Shown here in pieces: positions 1 through 9,450 of a stretch of 64,000 nucleotides of DNA. The translations under genes were made by a program, and so were the position numbers. The notes beneath the pieces were generated by a model. The model was not told the DNA's origin. It did no database searches and saw only the letters and a program-made list of their open reading frames with translations. How positions within the stretch are numbered: the first letter of the stretch is position 1; every line of letters begins with the position of its first letter. This DNA is from Eisenbergiella tayi (GTDB lineage: Bacteria; Bacillota; Clostridia; Lachnospirales; Lachnospiraceae), in NCBI RefSeq assembly GCF_001881565.1, contig NZ_MPDJ01000003.1, positions 237,109 through 301,108 of the forward strand, read 5' to 3'.

Positions 1-377
1 AGGGGAACGACTTTAGTCGTTTTTGCTTATCGCTCGGATAATCACGCAGCGGTACTAAGGCTGCAAAATACGCAGCCTAAGGACCGGCGAGCTTATAACG
101 CCCCTTACAGGAATCCCTGCATGGCCTGGGCCAGGAGGAAGGACAAACGGCAAGCAGACGGGCAGCGGGCGCAGACGCAGGCGCGAAGGTTGTGTAAATG
201 ATACTTTAATTATAAAAATGATGCCGCCATGAAAACAGAACAAAACTGTTTCCTTTTGACAGTATTGTGTCAATTGACAGCAGAATCGTTCTTTTTTCAA
301 AGGAATGCTTCCCATAAAATGAATGTAACATCAGAAGAACGATTTCACAGTGCAATTAAGAAAGAGAGGAAAATGAT
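1..377. other. Gene-free left edge and leader of the first binding-protein gene
   Basis: No convincing coding sequence is seen here. It contains a terminator-like hairpin at 6-21 (AACGAC/GTCGTT with a T-run after it), probably ending a gene outside the window, and a second hairpin at 58-78. A dyad TTGACA/TGTCAA lies at 256-273 with another TTGACA at 274-279. A 10-bp inverted repeat, AATCGTTCTT at 284-293 and AAGAACGATT at 335-344, frames the leader just before the ribosome binding site at about 364-369. Confidence 0.5.
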
Positions 378-1958
378 ATGAAAAAGAAAGTGTTAGCATT
401 CATGCTCGCAGCCATGATGACAGCCGGCCTTACTGCCTGCGGCGGCAATGGCGGCAGCAGTTTGGCCGGTACAGACAGTCCTTCTGCAGCATCCGGGCAA
501 TCTGAAGCGGCGGATTCAGGCAGTTCAGAAGCTGCGGATGCGGCGGCGGGGGATCTTTATTTTGAAGAACTGCAGCATTTGATTGTGGCCTTTCCTACAT
601 GGACAGGCGCGCCTGCGGATACGGAGATGGTCACGGAAAAAGTGAATGAGATTTTAAGAGAGAAATATAATATTGAGGTGGAATTCCAGATCAGTGATTC
701 CGGCTCCTATAAGCAGAATATGACGCTTGCGCTTTCCAGCGGGGAACAGATTGATGTCCTGAGTACATTGTTTTCAAGCTATTCCAATATGGTAAACCAG
801 GGTTATCTGATGGATCTGGAAGAGGATGAGCTGCTTCAGACCTATGGCCAGGGGATCATCGATGTACTCGGCCAGGAATATATTGATGCCTGCCGGGTCG
901 GCGGAGTTCTCTATGGCCTCACCAATACCCGTGATTATGCGGCAGGCCGCGGCTGTATTGCGGTAGGTACCGAATATCTGGATGCGGTTGGCTATGAAGC
1001 CCCTGCAGATGCCGGCGAAATCATTAAAATTACGGAAGATGAGCTGAATGATATTTTTGCAAAGCTGCATGCCCAGTATCCTAATCTTGAGGTATACCGC
1101 CCTGCGGCAAATGACCTGGTTCAGCAGACCATGATCGATCAGATTGGCGGAAATAACTTTGGTGTCCTTCTGGGAACAAGTGATGAGCTTAAGATTATAA
1201 ATCTGTTTGAGTCCGATGAATATATGAATTTCTGTAAGAGAGTATATAACTGGAATCAGCTTGGCTATATAAGCAAGGATGCCGCGGCGGATACCACAAA
1301 TGTGGGCACTCTGGTAAAGGAAAATGTTCTGATGGCATATGGCACCGGTGGCAAACCGGGCAGCAAGGTTCAGGAATCCACCGGTGACGGGCGGGATATG
1401 ACTATCTTCCAGACCAGGGAGGATTATATTTCTTCCTCTTCCATATCAAGCTATCCCTGGGTTATGCCCATAACTACGGCAAATCCCAAAGCCTCTATGA
1501 TTCTGTTGAATGAACTGTATACCAATCCCCAGCTGGCGGACCTTATTATTTACGGAATTGAAGGGGTACATTATGAAATCACGGAAGATGGTTTCCTGGA
1601 TGCCAACGCTGGCTCAAGCCCGGATACCTACTCTACATTGAACTGGCTGTATCCCAATCAGTTCGCCAGTACGGTCCTGGTAGGAAATACTGCGGATCTG
1701 TGGGAACGGACGGAAACCTTTAATAATGAAGCCATTAAATCCCCTGCCCTGGGCTTTGCCTTTGACAGCACGAAAATCGCAACAGAACTGACCTCGGTTA
1801 CAAACGTATATGAAGAATATCAGAAAAGCCTGGAGTACGGCTTCGTGGATCCGGAGGTAGGAATTCCCGAAATGCTGGAAAAAATGAACAATGCGGGCCT
1901 TCAGAAGATCATTGATGAAAAACAGGCGCAGCTTGATGCCTGGGCTGCTGCCAGATAG
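378..1958 (+). CDS. Extracellular carbohydrate-binding lipoprotein (LplA-like)
   Basis: Predicted lipid-anchored solute-binding protein of a carbohydrate ABC importer, 526 aa. A short basic N-terminus and hydrophobic stretch end in a lipobox (LTAC, Cys about residue 21), followed by a Ser/Ala/Gly/Asp-rich linker typical of Gram-positive binding lipoproteins and then a long globular domain. The length and the LplB/LplC-type permeases at 5.6-7.5 kb suggest the LplA/YtcQ group that binds complex oligosaccharides; the ligand cannot be read from the sequence. An oppositely oriented kinase/regulator pair separates it from its permeases. A strong terminator follows directly. Confidence 0.85.
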   Translation: MKKKVLAFMLAAMMTAGLTACGGNGGSSLAGTDSPSAASGQSEAADSGSSEAADAAAGDLYFEELQHLIVAFPTWTGAPADTEMVTEKVNEILREKYNIEVEFQISDSGSYKQNMTLALSSGEQIDVLSTLFSSYSNMVNQGYLMDLEEDELLQTYGQGIIDVLGQEYIDACRVGGVLYGLTNTRDYAAGRGCIAVGTEYLDAVGYEAPADAGEIIKITEDELNDIFAKLHAQYPNLEVYRPAANDLVQQTMIDQIGGNNFGVLLGTSDELKIINLFESDEYMNFCKRVYNWNQLGYISKDAAADTTNVGTLVKENVLMAYGTGGKPGSKVQESTGDGRDMTIFQTREDYISSSSISSYPWVMPITTANPKASMILLNELYTNPQLADLIIYGIEGVHYEITEDGFLDANAGSSPDTYSTLNWLYPNQFASTVLVGNTADLWERTETFNNEAIKSPALGFAFDSTKIATELTSVTNVYEEYQKSLEYGFVDPEVGIPEMLEKMNNAGLQKIIDEKQAQLDAWAAAR

Positions 1959-1973
1959 GACGGAACAAAACCC

Positions 1974-2021
1974 AAAAAGAGGACTGATGAAGCAGAAAAA
2001 GCTTCACCGGTCCTCTTTTTT
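1974..2021. terminator. Bidirectional intrinsic terminator
   Basis: Long hairpin (GAGGAC..GAAGC against GCTTC..GTCCTC, minor internal mismatch) flanked by an A-run on the left and a T-run on the right. It lies between the convergent binding-protein gene and response regulator gene, so it can end both transcripts. Confidence 0.85.
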
Positions 2022-2041
2022 CGAATTATCATGCAGAACCC

Positions 2042-3619
2042 CTATCCCCGGAACTCCCTCGGCGTTACCCCTGTAAAACGCCTGAACTGCCTGGAAAAGT
2101 AAGATATATTCTGAAAACCGCATCTGGTGGCAATCTCGCTGACACTTTTATCTGTCCCCGCCAGCATCCGTTTGGCTTCTTCAATCCGTTCATAAATAAT
2201 ATAATTGGTCAGTGAAAAGCCAGTCTCACGTTTAAATAAATGAGAGAGATAATCCGGTGTAAGATATACCATGGCCGCCAGTGATTCCCTTGTCAAATCC
2301 TGCTCCAGATGTGAATGGATATAATTTTTTATCGTAGTGACAGCAGCATCCTGATTCGATGCATTTGTGATATATTCTTCATATTGTTCCAGCACTCCGC
2401 TGACCCATTCCCGCAGGTTCTGTACGGACGAGCAGGCCTTCTCAACGGAAAACTGAGAGATCTGTTTTTGAAACATTGGGAGAGCATCTGCGTTGGAAAT
2501 CTCCATGCAGCTGAACAGCGTCTGCAGAAAGCTGTAATAAAAATTGGAGAGGGTATCCCGGGTTATGCTGTGGGAGTGCTGCAGCGAATTCAGGAACATA
2601 TCCGTTTCAGACAGAAGATTCCCGATTTTACGGGACAGCAGCAGGTCGCTCCAGCGTTTTGTGGTAAAGTCCACATCGGATCCTGCGGTCTCCGCATTCG
2701 TGTATTGTGCAAGGTCAAATACATAATTTTCCCGGGATACATTTTTTATAGCCGCATCCTGCAGTCCTTTCAGGGTTTCCTGAAAATCTGAAATCCTGCA
2801 GCCCGAAGCGGCGATATAAAAGTTGAATGTATTGGGGAAGCGGGGGACAAAGTCTGTCAGCGCCTGCCCGCACCGGGACAGCAGCGCTTCTCTGCTGCGT
2901 CCCGCTTCGGGCAGCGGCAGGAAATAAAATTGTCTGCTTTGGCGCACAGCCACAGGGATTTCCTCTCTGTTATAAAAATATTCCCGTACGATATTTTTCA
3001 GGAGAAATTCATGCAGGTCTTTTTCCACGGGGAGTTTGTCCATGCCGTTACACTGGATTAAAAGAACAAGATAAGAAAGATCGGCCGCGGCAGGATTCAG
3101 ATTCCGCAAATTCAGTTCGCTGATGATATCCTCTTTCCTGTTGGAAACAGCTCCTTCGGATAGATCCAGCCAGAACAGCTCCCACAGATAAAGCTCACTT
3201 TCCTTCCAGTAATTTGCCTGCTGTGTCTCCAGCTTTGCATTCGCCTGCTGACGATACTGGTTCACCGCTTTTGAAACCGCGCTGAGAAGATCCTCTTCCG
3301 CCACCGGCTTTAACAGATAATCAATGCTGGTCAGCCTCATTGCCTTTGAAATATATTCAAACTTGGCATAAGCGGTCAAAAAAATGCAGATGGTATCCAA
3401 TCCCTGCTGACGGATATGATCCAAAAGCTCCAGTCCGCTTCCTCCCGGCATTTCGATGTCCAGTATCATGATGGCAACACTGTGACCTGCAAGATATTCC
3501 AATGCCTGAGTCATATTATAGGCACAGAATATTTCGTCAAAAAGCGGCCCTTTCTGCGCTATCTTTTTCTTGGTGCCTTCCGCGCTGTAATATTCATCAT
3601 CCACAATCAGTAAATTCAT
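2042..3619 (-). CDS. YesN-type response regulator, AraC family
   Basis: Two-component response regulator, 525 aa. The N-terminal receiver domain has the acidic pair at D7/D8, the phosphoacceptor Asp at about D54 (in ILDIEMPG) and the conserved Lys at about K104 (YLLKPV). A long central region of unknown role is followed by a C-terminal AraC double helix-turn-helix (about residues 425-525; ending GVTPREFRG). It is transcribed after the histidine kinase with a 15-nt gap. The pair lies between the binding protein and permease genes and very likely controls that importer in response to an extracellular sugar. Confidence 0.9.
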   Translation of the reverse strand: MNLLIVDDEYYSAEGTKKKIAQKGPLFDEIFCAYNMTQALEYLAGHSVAIMILDIEMPGGSGLELLDHIRQQGLDTICIFLTAYAKFEYISKAMRLTSIDYLLKPVAEEDLLSAVSKAVNQYRQQANAKLETQQANYWKESELYLWELFWLDLSEGAVSNRKEDIISELNLRNLNPAAADLSYLVLLIQCNGMDKLPVEKDLHEFLLKNIVREYFYNREEIPVAVRQSRQFYFLPLPEAGRSREALLSRCGQALTDFVPRFPNTFNFYIAASGCRISDFQETLKGLQDAAIKNVSRENYVFDLAQYTNAETAGSDVDFTTKRWSDLLLSRKIGNLLSETDMFLNSLQHSHSITRDTLSNFYYSFLQTLFSCMEISNADALPMFQKQISQFSVEKACSSVQNLREWVSGVLEQYEEYITNASNQDAAVTTIKNYIHSHLEQDLTRESLAAMVYLTPDYLSHLFKRETGFSLTNYIIYERIEEAKRMLAGTDKSVSEIATRCGFQNISYFSRQFRRFTGVTPREFRG

Positions 3620-3634
3620 TTTTCCTCCCCTTTT

Positions 3635-5350
3635 CTACAGGCCCTGCTTTGCCGTATCTTCATACGGCTGATATGGGAACTCAATATCTATCTGCGCTCC
3701 TTCACCGGGACGATTGCTGAATACAAACCGGGCGTCAGGAAAAATATGACGCATTCTGAAAATCACATTTGTTATTCCGATATGCGAGGTATCACCGGCC
3801 GATGGATAAGAGGGATCCGTTATCCTGGCAAGCATTTTCGGAGAAAATCCCTTTCCGTTATCCCAGATACAGATATGCAGCCGGATTTCGTCATTTGTTT
3901 CATACGAGGTGATATCTATATGCATTTCCAGGACTTTTCCCATCACCACTTCGTATTTGATCGTATTTTCAATGAAATTTAAAATGAGCAGCGGCACAAT
4001 AACCGCCTGACGGAATGCATCAGGGCAGTTTGAATAAAGAGCCAGACAGCCCGGATAACGGATTCCTGACATCTCCACATAGTTTTTTACCAAATCCAGA
4101 TCTTCATGCAGAGGTACGGTTTGACCGGAAGACAGGGTATAACGCAGATGCCTGCTGAGATCCATAAGCATGGAACGTGACAGATCCAGATGCTCCGGCT
4201 CCGAAAGCTGATAAGCCGTATTCAGGCAGTTGATCATGAAATGCGGTGTGATCTGCTGCTTTAAATACTGATTTTCAAGCTCCTGATACTGGAGCTTATC
4301 TTCGTAGACATCGATTTTCAGATTTTTTATTTCTGTAACCATTTCATTAAAGGTGGTTGACATCTGGCGGTATTCCTTGAGCTGCCCCGCCGTGGAAATA
4401 TGGTTTTCCAGGTTGCCGCCCGATACATCCTCCAGGGCGTTCGTCAGATTTGTGACAGGCCGGATGATCTGTCTTTTTACAAAAAAGACAAGGGATAGGC
4501 AGATGCTGAGAAACAGTGCCGTCGTAATAAACGCATCACGGTTTAAGGAGGCGTTCAGAGCCTGAACTTCAGAGTAGGGTATCATTCTTGTCAGATAAAG
4601 TTCGCCGTTAGAAAGAGGCTGCTGTACAATCAGCATTTTCTGACCGTCAATATTTTTAATCCCGTAGGTATCGGTAAGAATTTCAAAATTCAATTCCACG
4701 GATTCCGTTCCCGGGCCGTACAAACGATTTTCAGGGGTGGTGAGATACAGGGCCACCTCATCGGAATCCGTGTTTGTGAGAGAACCCAGCAGGGAACTGA
4801 CGCCGACCAGCGCACCGAGGCGGGCCCCTCCTATATTAATAAAACGGACAAGATAACAGGAGCCGTTTATCTCTGTGATTTCCCAGTCCCGGAAAATATC
4901 ATCCCCGGAAATCACATTCCGAAGTGTGCTCTGCATAGCCACACTGATATTTGCGATCTGGTTGGAGAACAGAAAGGTATCGTTGGCAGGAAGATAAAAC
5001 AGAAATCCATCTGCCGTATACACCGACAGCGCGCCATTGAAATTTTTATTCAGATGATAAAGAGAACTGTACCAGGAGGTGGAACCGAAGTCCTTGTAAA
5101 TCAGGTTTGTATAATCCGCATTATCAATCGCAACGGTATAAAGATATGTTTCTATCCGGTCCAGCTCGGAATCGATCTGCTTTTGATACAGAACCACAGT
5201 GTCCTGTGTGTTATAGTACACATGGTTCAGCAGGAGGGAGGTGGCTTTATAATTATGGAAGACGATGAGCGCAAGAAAAAACAGAAGAACTACAAACAAC
5301 AGAAAAAGCGTATAGGTGTTTACAGATAACTGCTGCAGTTTCTTTTTCAT
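3635..5350 (-). CDS. YesM-type sensor histidine kinase
   Basis: Membrane sensor kinase, 571 aa. Transmembrane helices at about 15-33 and 275-292 enclose an extracellular sensing region of about 240 residues. A HAMP segment follows (begins RPVTNLTNAL), then the His_kinase domain with phosphoacceptor His at about H370 (ITPHFMINCLNTAY) and a C-terminal ATPase region with the N-box (NFIENTIKYE) and a DNGKGF G-box. It is the first gene of a reverse-strand operon with the YesN-type regulator and is divergent from the permease genes. Confidence 0.9.
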   Translation of the reverse strand: MKKKLQQLSVNTYTLFLLFVVLLFFLALIVFHNYKATSLLLNHVYYNTQDTVVLYQKQIDSELDRIETYLYTVAIDNADYTNLIYKDFGSTSWYSSLYHLNKNFNGALSVYTADGFLFYLPANDTFLFSNQIANISVAMQSTLRNVISGDDIFRDWEITEINGSCYLVRFINIGGARLGALVGVSSLLGSLTNTDSDEVALYLTTPENRLYGPGTESVELNFEILTDTYGIKNIDGQKMLIVQQPLSNGELYLTRMIPYSEVQALNASLNRDAFITTALFLSICLSLVFFVKRQIIRPVTNLTNALEDVSGGNLENHISTAGQLKEYRQMSTTFNEMVTEIKNLKIDVYEDKLQYQELENQYLKQQITPHFMINCLNTAYQLSEPEHLDLSRSMLMDLSRHLRYTLSSGQTVPLHEDLDLVKNYVEMSGIRYPGCLALYSNCPDAFRQAVIVPLLILNFIENTIKYEVVMGKVLEMHIDITSYETNDEIRLHICIWDNGKGFSPKMLARITDPSYPSAGDTSHIGITNVIFRMRHIFPDARFVFSNRPGEGAQIDIEFPYQPYEDTAKQGL

Positions 5351-5499
5351 CGGAACCTCCCCTTGTGCAGCTCTGTTGCAACAGAGTACTTTATCAGTGT
5401 AGTCATTCCTATTTTAATTGTCAAGAAATGCGGATTACAATGTCCGGATAATACCAATACAAGTCAGGATTGTTGTTTTTTGTGCCGCTGCAGGCAGGC

Positions 5500-5505
5500 T
5501 ATAAT
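5500..5505 (+). promoter_or_regulatory. Possible -10 element of the permease operon
   Basis: A perfect TATAAT lies about 100 nt before the permease start, in the spacer divergent from the kinase gene. The -35 position holds only a T-rich TTTTTG, so an activator such as the adjacent AraC-type regulator would fit. This is inference from position. Confidence 0.35.
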
Positions 5506-5605
5506 CAGGATACAGTGAGCGGCAATGTGTTTTGCTGCCGCCATATTGCAGCAAAATGACAGGATATTTGGCAGACTGCCTTATGGTAACGAAAGGAGCG
5601 TATCG

Positions 5606-6571
5606 ATGACGATGTCTAAAGCGCAGAAAATGAAAGCGGTCAGGACAGACCGCAGAACCAAAATGACATGGCGGAGATTCCGCCGCTATATCCCCATTTA
5701 CCTTATCATGCTTCCGGGGCTTGTTTATCTGTTCATTAATAACTATATGCCTCTGCCGGGACTGATTGTAGCGTTCAAACAGTATAATGCAAGAAAGGGT
5801 ATCTATAAAAGTGACTGGATTGGATTCAAAAATTTTGAATACCTGTTCACGACAAACGACGCCTGGGTGATCACGAGAAATACGATCTGCTATAATCTGG
5901 CCTTCATCGTGATCAATACGATTCTTGCAATCTTTGTCGCAATCCTCTTAAGCGAAATGTGGGGCAGGGCAAAAAAAGCCTACCAGAGCCTGATTTTACT
6001 TCCTTACCTCGTTTCCTCCGTTATCGTGGGGTACCTGGTATTCGCGTTCCTTTCTGTGGAAAATGGCTTTGTGAACAACGCGATCCTGCCTTTGTTCGGG
6101 AAAGAAGGGATCAACTGGTATTCCGAACCCAAATACTGGCCGTTCATCCTTGTTTTTGTCAGCGCATGGAAAGCGATCGGTTATAACTGCATCATTTATC
6201 TTTCAACTCTGATGGGTTTTGATCGTTCCTATTATGAATCGGCCCAGATTGACGGGGCGACGAAAATGCAGCAGATCCGATACATAACACTCCCAATGCT
6301 TAAGCCTACCATAATCATGCTGACGCTGATGGCGATTGGACGTATTTTCTACTCTGACTTCGGGCTGTTCTATCAGGTTCCCATGAATCAGGGAGCGCTG
6401 TATTCCACAACACAGACCATTGATACATACGTCTACCGCGGGCTTCTGCAGCTTGGCAATATTTCCATGTCGGCCGCAGCCGGTGTATATCAGTCCATCG
6501 TCGGATTCATCCTGATTCTGGCTGCAAATTTGGTCGTGCGCAGGATTGATAATGAAAGCGCACTCTGGTAA
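5606..6571 (+). CDS. Carbohydrate ABC permease, LplB/YtcP type
   Basis: Inner-membrane permease of a CUT1-type oligosaccharide importer, 321 aa from ATG 5606. An upstream in-frame extension exists, but GAAAGGAG at 5591-5598 sets this start. Six hydrophobic segments are visible after a basic N-terminus. The cytoplasmic EAA loop is ESAQIDGATKMQQ, followed by the ITLPMLKP segment. It pairs with the next permease (18-nt gap). No ATPase gene is nearby, as is common when such importers share an MsmX-like ATPase encoded elsewhere. Confidence 0.88.
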   Translation: MTMSKAQKMKAVRTDRRTKMTWRRFRRYIPIYLIMLPGLVYLFINNYMPLPGLIVAFKQYNARKGIYKSDWIGFKNFEYLFTTNDAWVITRNTICYNLAFIVINTILAIFVAILLSEMWGRAKKAYQSLILLPYLVSSVIVGYLVFAFLSVENGFVNNAILPLFGKEGINWYSEPKYWPFILVFVSAWKAIGYNCIIYLSTLMGFDRSYYESAQIDGATKMQQIRYITLPMLKPTIIMLTLMAIGRIFYSDFGLFYQVPMNQGALYSTTQTIDTYVYRGLLQLGNISMSAAAGVYQSIVGFILILAANLVVRRIDNESALW

Positions 6572-6589
6572 AAAGGAAGGTAATGGATT

Positions 6590-7489
6590 ATGAAAACAAG
6601 AGAAGATAAAATATTTAACGCGGTTGGTCATGCTGTCATGCTTGTACTGTCGGCAGCGGCAGTCATCCCTATTATTCTGATGGTCATATCATCCCTGACC
6701 TCCAATGGGGCGCTTCTGCGCGACGGGTACTCTTTTTTCCCGAAAGAATGGAGCGTCTATGCTTATAAATGGGTGTTCGCCTCCAATGGCGGTATGGTGC
6801 TGAAGGCATACGGAATTTCCTTCCTGATCACAACGGCAGGAACCGCCTGCAGCCTTCTTCTGACCATCGGCCTCGCCTATGGCCTTGCTAAAAAAAGCCT
6901 GCCGGGCAGGAAGATATTCACGTTCCTTGTTGTGTTCACTATGCTTTTTAACGGCGGCCTTGTACCGACCTACATTAACTATACCAACGTCTTCCATATT
7001 AAGGATACCATTTTTGCTCTGCTGGTTCCGTCCTTATTGATGAACGCATTTAATGTCCTGCTGATGAAAAGTTATTTTGTCAGCAGTGTGCCGGATGAAA
7101 TTCTCGAAGCGGCTTATATTGATGGGGCGAGTGAATTCCAGACCATGAGAAAAATCGCAGTTCCCTTGTCAAAGCCGATCATCGCCACGATAGGAATGTT
7201 CGCCGGAATCGCCTACTGGAATGACTGGAACAACGGCTATATCTATCTGGTAAAAAGGACCGATCTCTACAGCATTCAGAACCTCTTAAACCGTCTGATG
7301 CAGAATATCAATGCTCTGACACAGAATGCGAGCCAGGTGGGGAATGTGAATCAGGGACTGTCGGAAATTCCTTCCGTATCCGTACGTATGGCAATGGCAA
7401 CGCTGGGCATTCTGCCGATTGTGGTCATCTATCCGTTTATTCAGAAAAACTTTGTAAAGGGTATCACTTTGGGCGGTGTAAAAGGATAA
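6590..7489 (+). CDS. Carbohydrate ABC permease, LplC/YtcP type
   Basis: Second permease subunit of the same importer, 299 aa with about six membrane segments. The EAA-loop signature is EAAYIDGASEFQTM followed by IAVPLSKPI, and the C-terminus FVKGITLGGVKG is the hallmark ending of LplC-like subunits. It lies 18 nt after the first permease and 27 nt before the hydrolase gene, so all three appear to be one transcription unit. Confidence 0.88.
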   Translation: MKTREDKIFNAVGHAVMLVLSAAAVIPIILMVISSLTSNGALLRDGYSFFPKEWSVYAYKWVFASNGGMVLKAYGISFLITTAGTACSLLLTIGLAYGLAKKSLPGRKIFTFLVVFTMLFNGGLVPTYINYTNVFHIKDTIFALLVPSLLMNAFNVLLMKSYFVSSVPDEILEAAYIDGASEFQTMRKIAVPLSKPIIATIGMFAGIAYWNDWNNGYIYLVKRTDLYSIQNLLNRLMQNINALTQNASQVGNVNQGLSEIPSVSVRMAMATLGILPIVVIYPFIQKNFVKGITLGGVKG

Positions 7490-7516
7490 AAATATAAAGG
7501 ATGAAGGAGAAAAGAG

Positions 7517-8797
7517 ATGGGAAGACAGTATAAAACAATAACCGAGGTATTTGATTTTGGCCCACATATCAGTAAAGTGATATTGCATGTGGGAAGAAGC
7601 CTGAAAGGCGCGAAGCTTACTGAAAATCAGTTCAGGGTTTCCGTTAAGCGCACCGCCATGTCGGGAGAAGATTTTGCCTGGCCTGTATTTATGGGGGAAA
7701 AGCCCTATGATTCCATGAAAGGAACCCGGAGAATCACAGATCTGTATGTATCGGACGCAGAAGGCTGCTGTGTTGAAGACGGAGAGTACATTACACTTTG
7801 TATGTACTGCGATCCCAGAGAGGGTCTTGGATCCATCATCCGTTTTGACGGAAATTTTAATGTAACCGTAAATACGGCTTATAAAATAGTCCAGCTCGCA
7901 CCCATAGAAACCGGAGCGGATACACTGGAAGGCCTTGTATTCGACGAAAACGGCGGGAACCGCTTTATTTACGGAGAACTTCTGCAGACGGCAGTACATG
8001 AAGATCCCGAAGTCCCTCTGGCCTACTGCTATTACCGTCCCGAAGAAGCGGACGCTCATAAGGTTCCGCTGTTAATATGGCTGCACGGCGCTGGGGAAGG
8101 CGGGAAAGAGCCATTAATCGCGGCGACTGGAAATAAGGTCGTAAACCTGATTTCGCCCGAAATCCAGAAGCTGTTCGGCGGCGCTTATCTTCTGGCGCCC
8201 CAGGCGCCTACCATGTGGATGGATGATGGAAGCGGCGAATATACAAAGGATGGTTCCTCTATGTATGTGGAACCCCTGGAGCGTCTGATTGCAGACTTCG
8301 TCAAAGAACATGAGGATATCGATACAAAACGGATTTACCTGGGCGGAGATTCCAACGGTGGCTTCATGACCATGAAAATGTTGATCCGCAATCCCGGCAG
8401 ATATGCGGCCGCCTTCCCGGTGTGCGAAGCTCTGGATGACAGCGCTATAACGGATAAGGACATAGCGAATATCGCACAAAAGCCTGTCTGGTTTACCCAC
8501 TCAAAGGATGATCCGGTGGTTATTCCGGACAAGTGTGTGGTTCCTACCTATAAAAGGCTGATCGCTGCCGGAGGGAAAAATATCCATTTCACTTTCTGGG
8601 ATCATATCACTGACCAGACCGGCCAGTATTTTAATGAGGACGGTACACCCTATACATATATAGGGCACTGGGCCTGGATTCCTATGCTGAATAATCAGTG
8701 TACGCTTGATTTCGATGGGCAGCCGGTAATTTGCGGCGGGAAACAGGCTGCTGTCATTGACTGGATTGCGCAGCAGAGACTGGAAGAACAGATGTAG
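7517..8797 (+). CDS. Alpha/beta-hydrolase (prolyl-oligopeptidase/esterase-like) with N-terminal domain
   Basis: 426 aa, no signal peptide, so probably cytoplasmic. Residues 1-160 form an extra domain (beta-rich by appearance) seen in related multi-domain esterases. The hydrolase core starts at LLIWLHGAGEGG (about 185-196; oxyanion region), has nucleophile Ser at about S279 (GGDSNGG), an acidic candidate at D331/D332 (HSKDDPVV) and a candidate His at about H384 (IGHWAW). This layout resembles PHB-depolymerase-like and feruloyl or acetyl esterases. Its place after two oligosaccharide permeases suggests it removes ester groups from the imported sugar. Substrate unknown. Confidence 0.75.
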   Translation: MGRQYKTITEVFDFGPHISKVILHVGRSLKGAKLTENQFRVSVKRTAMSGEDFAWPVFMGEKPYDSMKGTRRITDLYVSDAEGCCVEDGEYITLCMYCDPREGLGSIIRFDGNFNVTVNTAYKIVQLAPIETGADTLEGLVFDENGGNRFIYGELLQTAVHEDPEVPLAYCYYRPEEADAHKVPLLIWLHGAGEGGKEPLIAATGNKVVNLISPEIQKLFGGAYLLAPQAPTMWMDDGSGEYTKDGSSMYVEPLERLIADFVKEHEDIDTKRIYLGGDSNGGFMTMKMLIRNPGRYAAAFPVCEALDDSAITDKDIANIAQKPVWFTHSKDDPVVIPDKCVVPTYKRLIAAGGKNIHFTFWDHITDQTGQYFNEDGTPYTYIGHWAWIPMLNNQCTLDFDGQPVICGGKQAAVIDWIAQQRLEEQM

Positions 8798-8865
8798 ATA
8801 ATAAAACTGATATCGCTGACAGGACCTTTGCAGGTAGTTATAATTTCATTAGTAATTACGAAAAT

Positions 8866-8909
8866 CCCAGAGTACATTTTAAAAGTAAGGTACTCTGGGA
8901 TCTTATTTT
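8866..8909. terminator. Intrinsic terminator
   Basis: Perfect 10-bp stem, CCCAGAGTAC at 8866-8875 and GTACTCTGGG at 8890-8899, followed by a T-rich run. It closes the importer/hydrolase operon and may also act on the converging coiled-coil gene. Confidence 0.85.
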
Positions 8910-8991
8910 TGGTTAATGACAGCCGGTAAATCAGAATGACAGCAATGAAAAAAAATTTGCTTTTAGTACTTAAGTATACGAATTTAAACTT

Positions 8992-9450
8992 TTATGCCGT
9001 ATGTTTTTGCGCATCGTTTATGTGATTTTCCAAGAATCCATGTACACGTACGATTTCATCAAGAATCATATGGTCATCAGCGTGAAGGCATTGTAAATCA
9101 ACCTTAATATCAGTCACATTCTGTTGAAGAACAGTAACATCCTGCCTCAATTCAGAAACATCCTGTTGAAGAACAGTAACATCCTGTCTCAATTCAGAAA
9201 CATCCTGTTTAAGAACAGTAACATCCTGCTTCAATTCAGAAACATCCTGTTGAAGAACAGTAACATCCTGCCTCAATTCAGAAACATCCTGTTGAAGAAC
9301 AGTAACATCCTGCCTCAATTCAGAAACATCCTGTTTAAGACCGGTCATGTCTTGCCTCAGTTCAGCAACATCCTGTTTAAGGCCATTGACATCCTGATCA
9401 ATACCTGTTATTTTTTCTATAATTAAGTCAAGCTTTTCGTTTTGTGTCAT
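8992..9450 (-). CDS. Repetitive coiled-coil protein
   Basis: 152 aa, no known enzyme domain. It begins MTQNEKLDLIIEKITG and then runs through about 13 near-identical heptads of the type LKQDVSE / LRQDVTV. Leu and Val alternate at 4/3 spacing, as expected of an uninterrupted parallel coiled coil, with Asp-Val in every heptad. The last 40 residues leave the repeat. The start has an AAGGAAGGA ribosome binding site. Small proteins of this style occur in Clostridia without an assigned role; function is not inferred here. Confidence 0.7.
   Translation of the reverse strand: MTQNEKLDLIIEKITGIDQDVNGLKQDVAELRQDMTGLKQDVSELRQDVTVLQQDVSELRQDVTVLQQDVSELKQDVTVLKQDVSELRQDVTVLQQDVSELRQDVTVLQQNVTDIKVDLQCLHADDHMILDEIVRVHGFLENHINDAQKHTA
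9112..9399. repeat. 42-bp tandem repeats inside the coiled-coil gene
   Basis: The DNA encoding the heptads is a tandem array with a 42-bp period (two heptads), with copies differing at only a few positions, for example TTGAAGAAC versus TTTAAGAAC. The low divergence suggests recent expansion or ongoing conversion and predicts length variation between strains. Confidence 0.8.

Noticed and set aside
55..315. Reverse-strand 86-aa open frame at the left edge
   Set aside because: Arg/Pro/Leu-rich low-quality translation with no recognisable domain, overlapping hairpins and the leader of the binding-protein gene.
9112..9399. CRISPR array
   Set aside because: The 42-bp units are contiguous coding repeats without unique spacers.
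9124..9426. Forward 100-aa repetitive frame opposite the coiled-coil gene
   Set aside because: Arises from the same 42-bp repeats; lacks a ribosome binding site, and the reverse strand has the heptad pattern, a proper start and a site.
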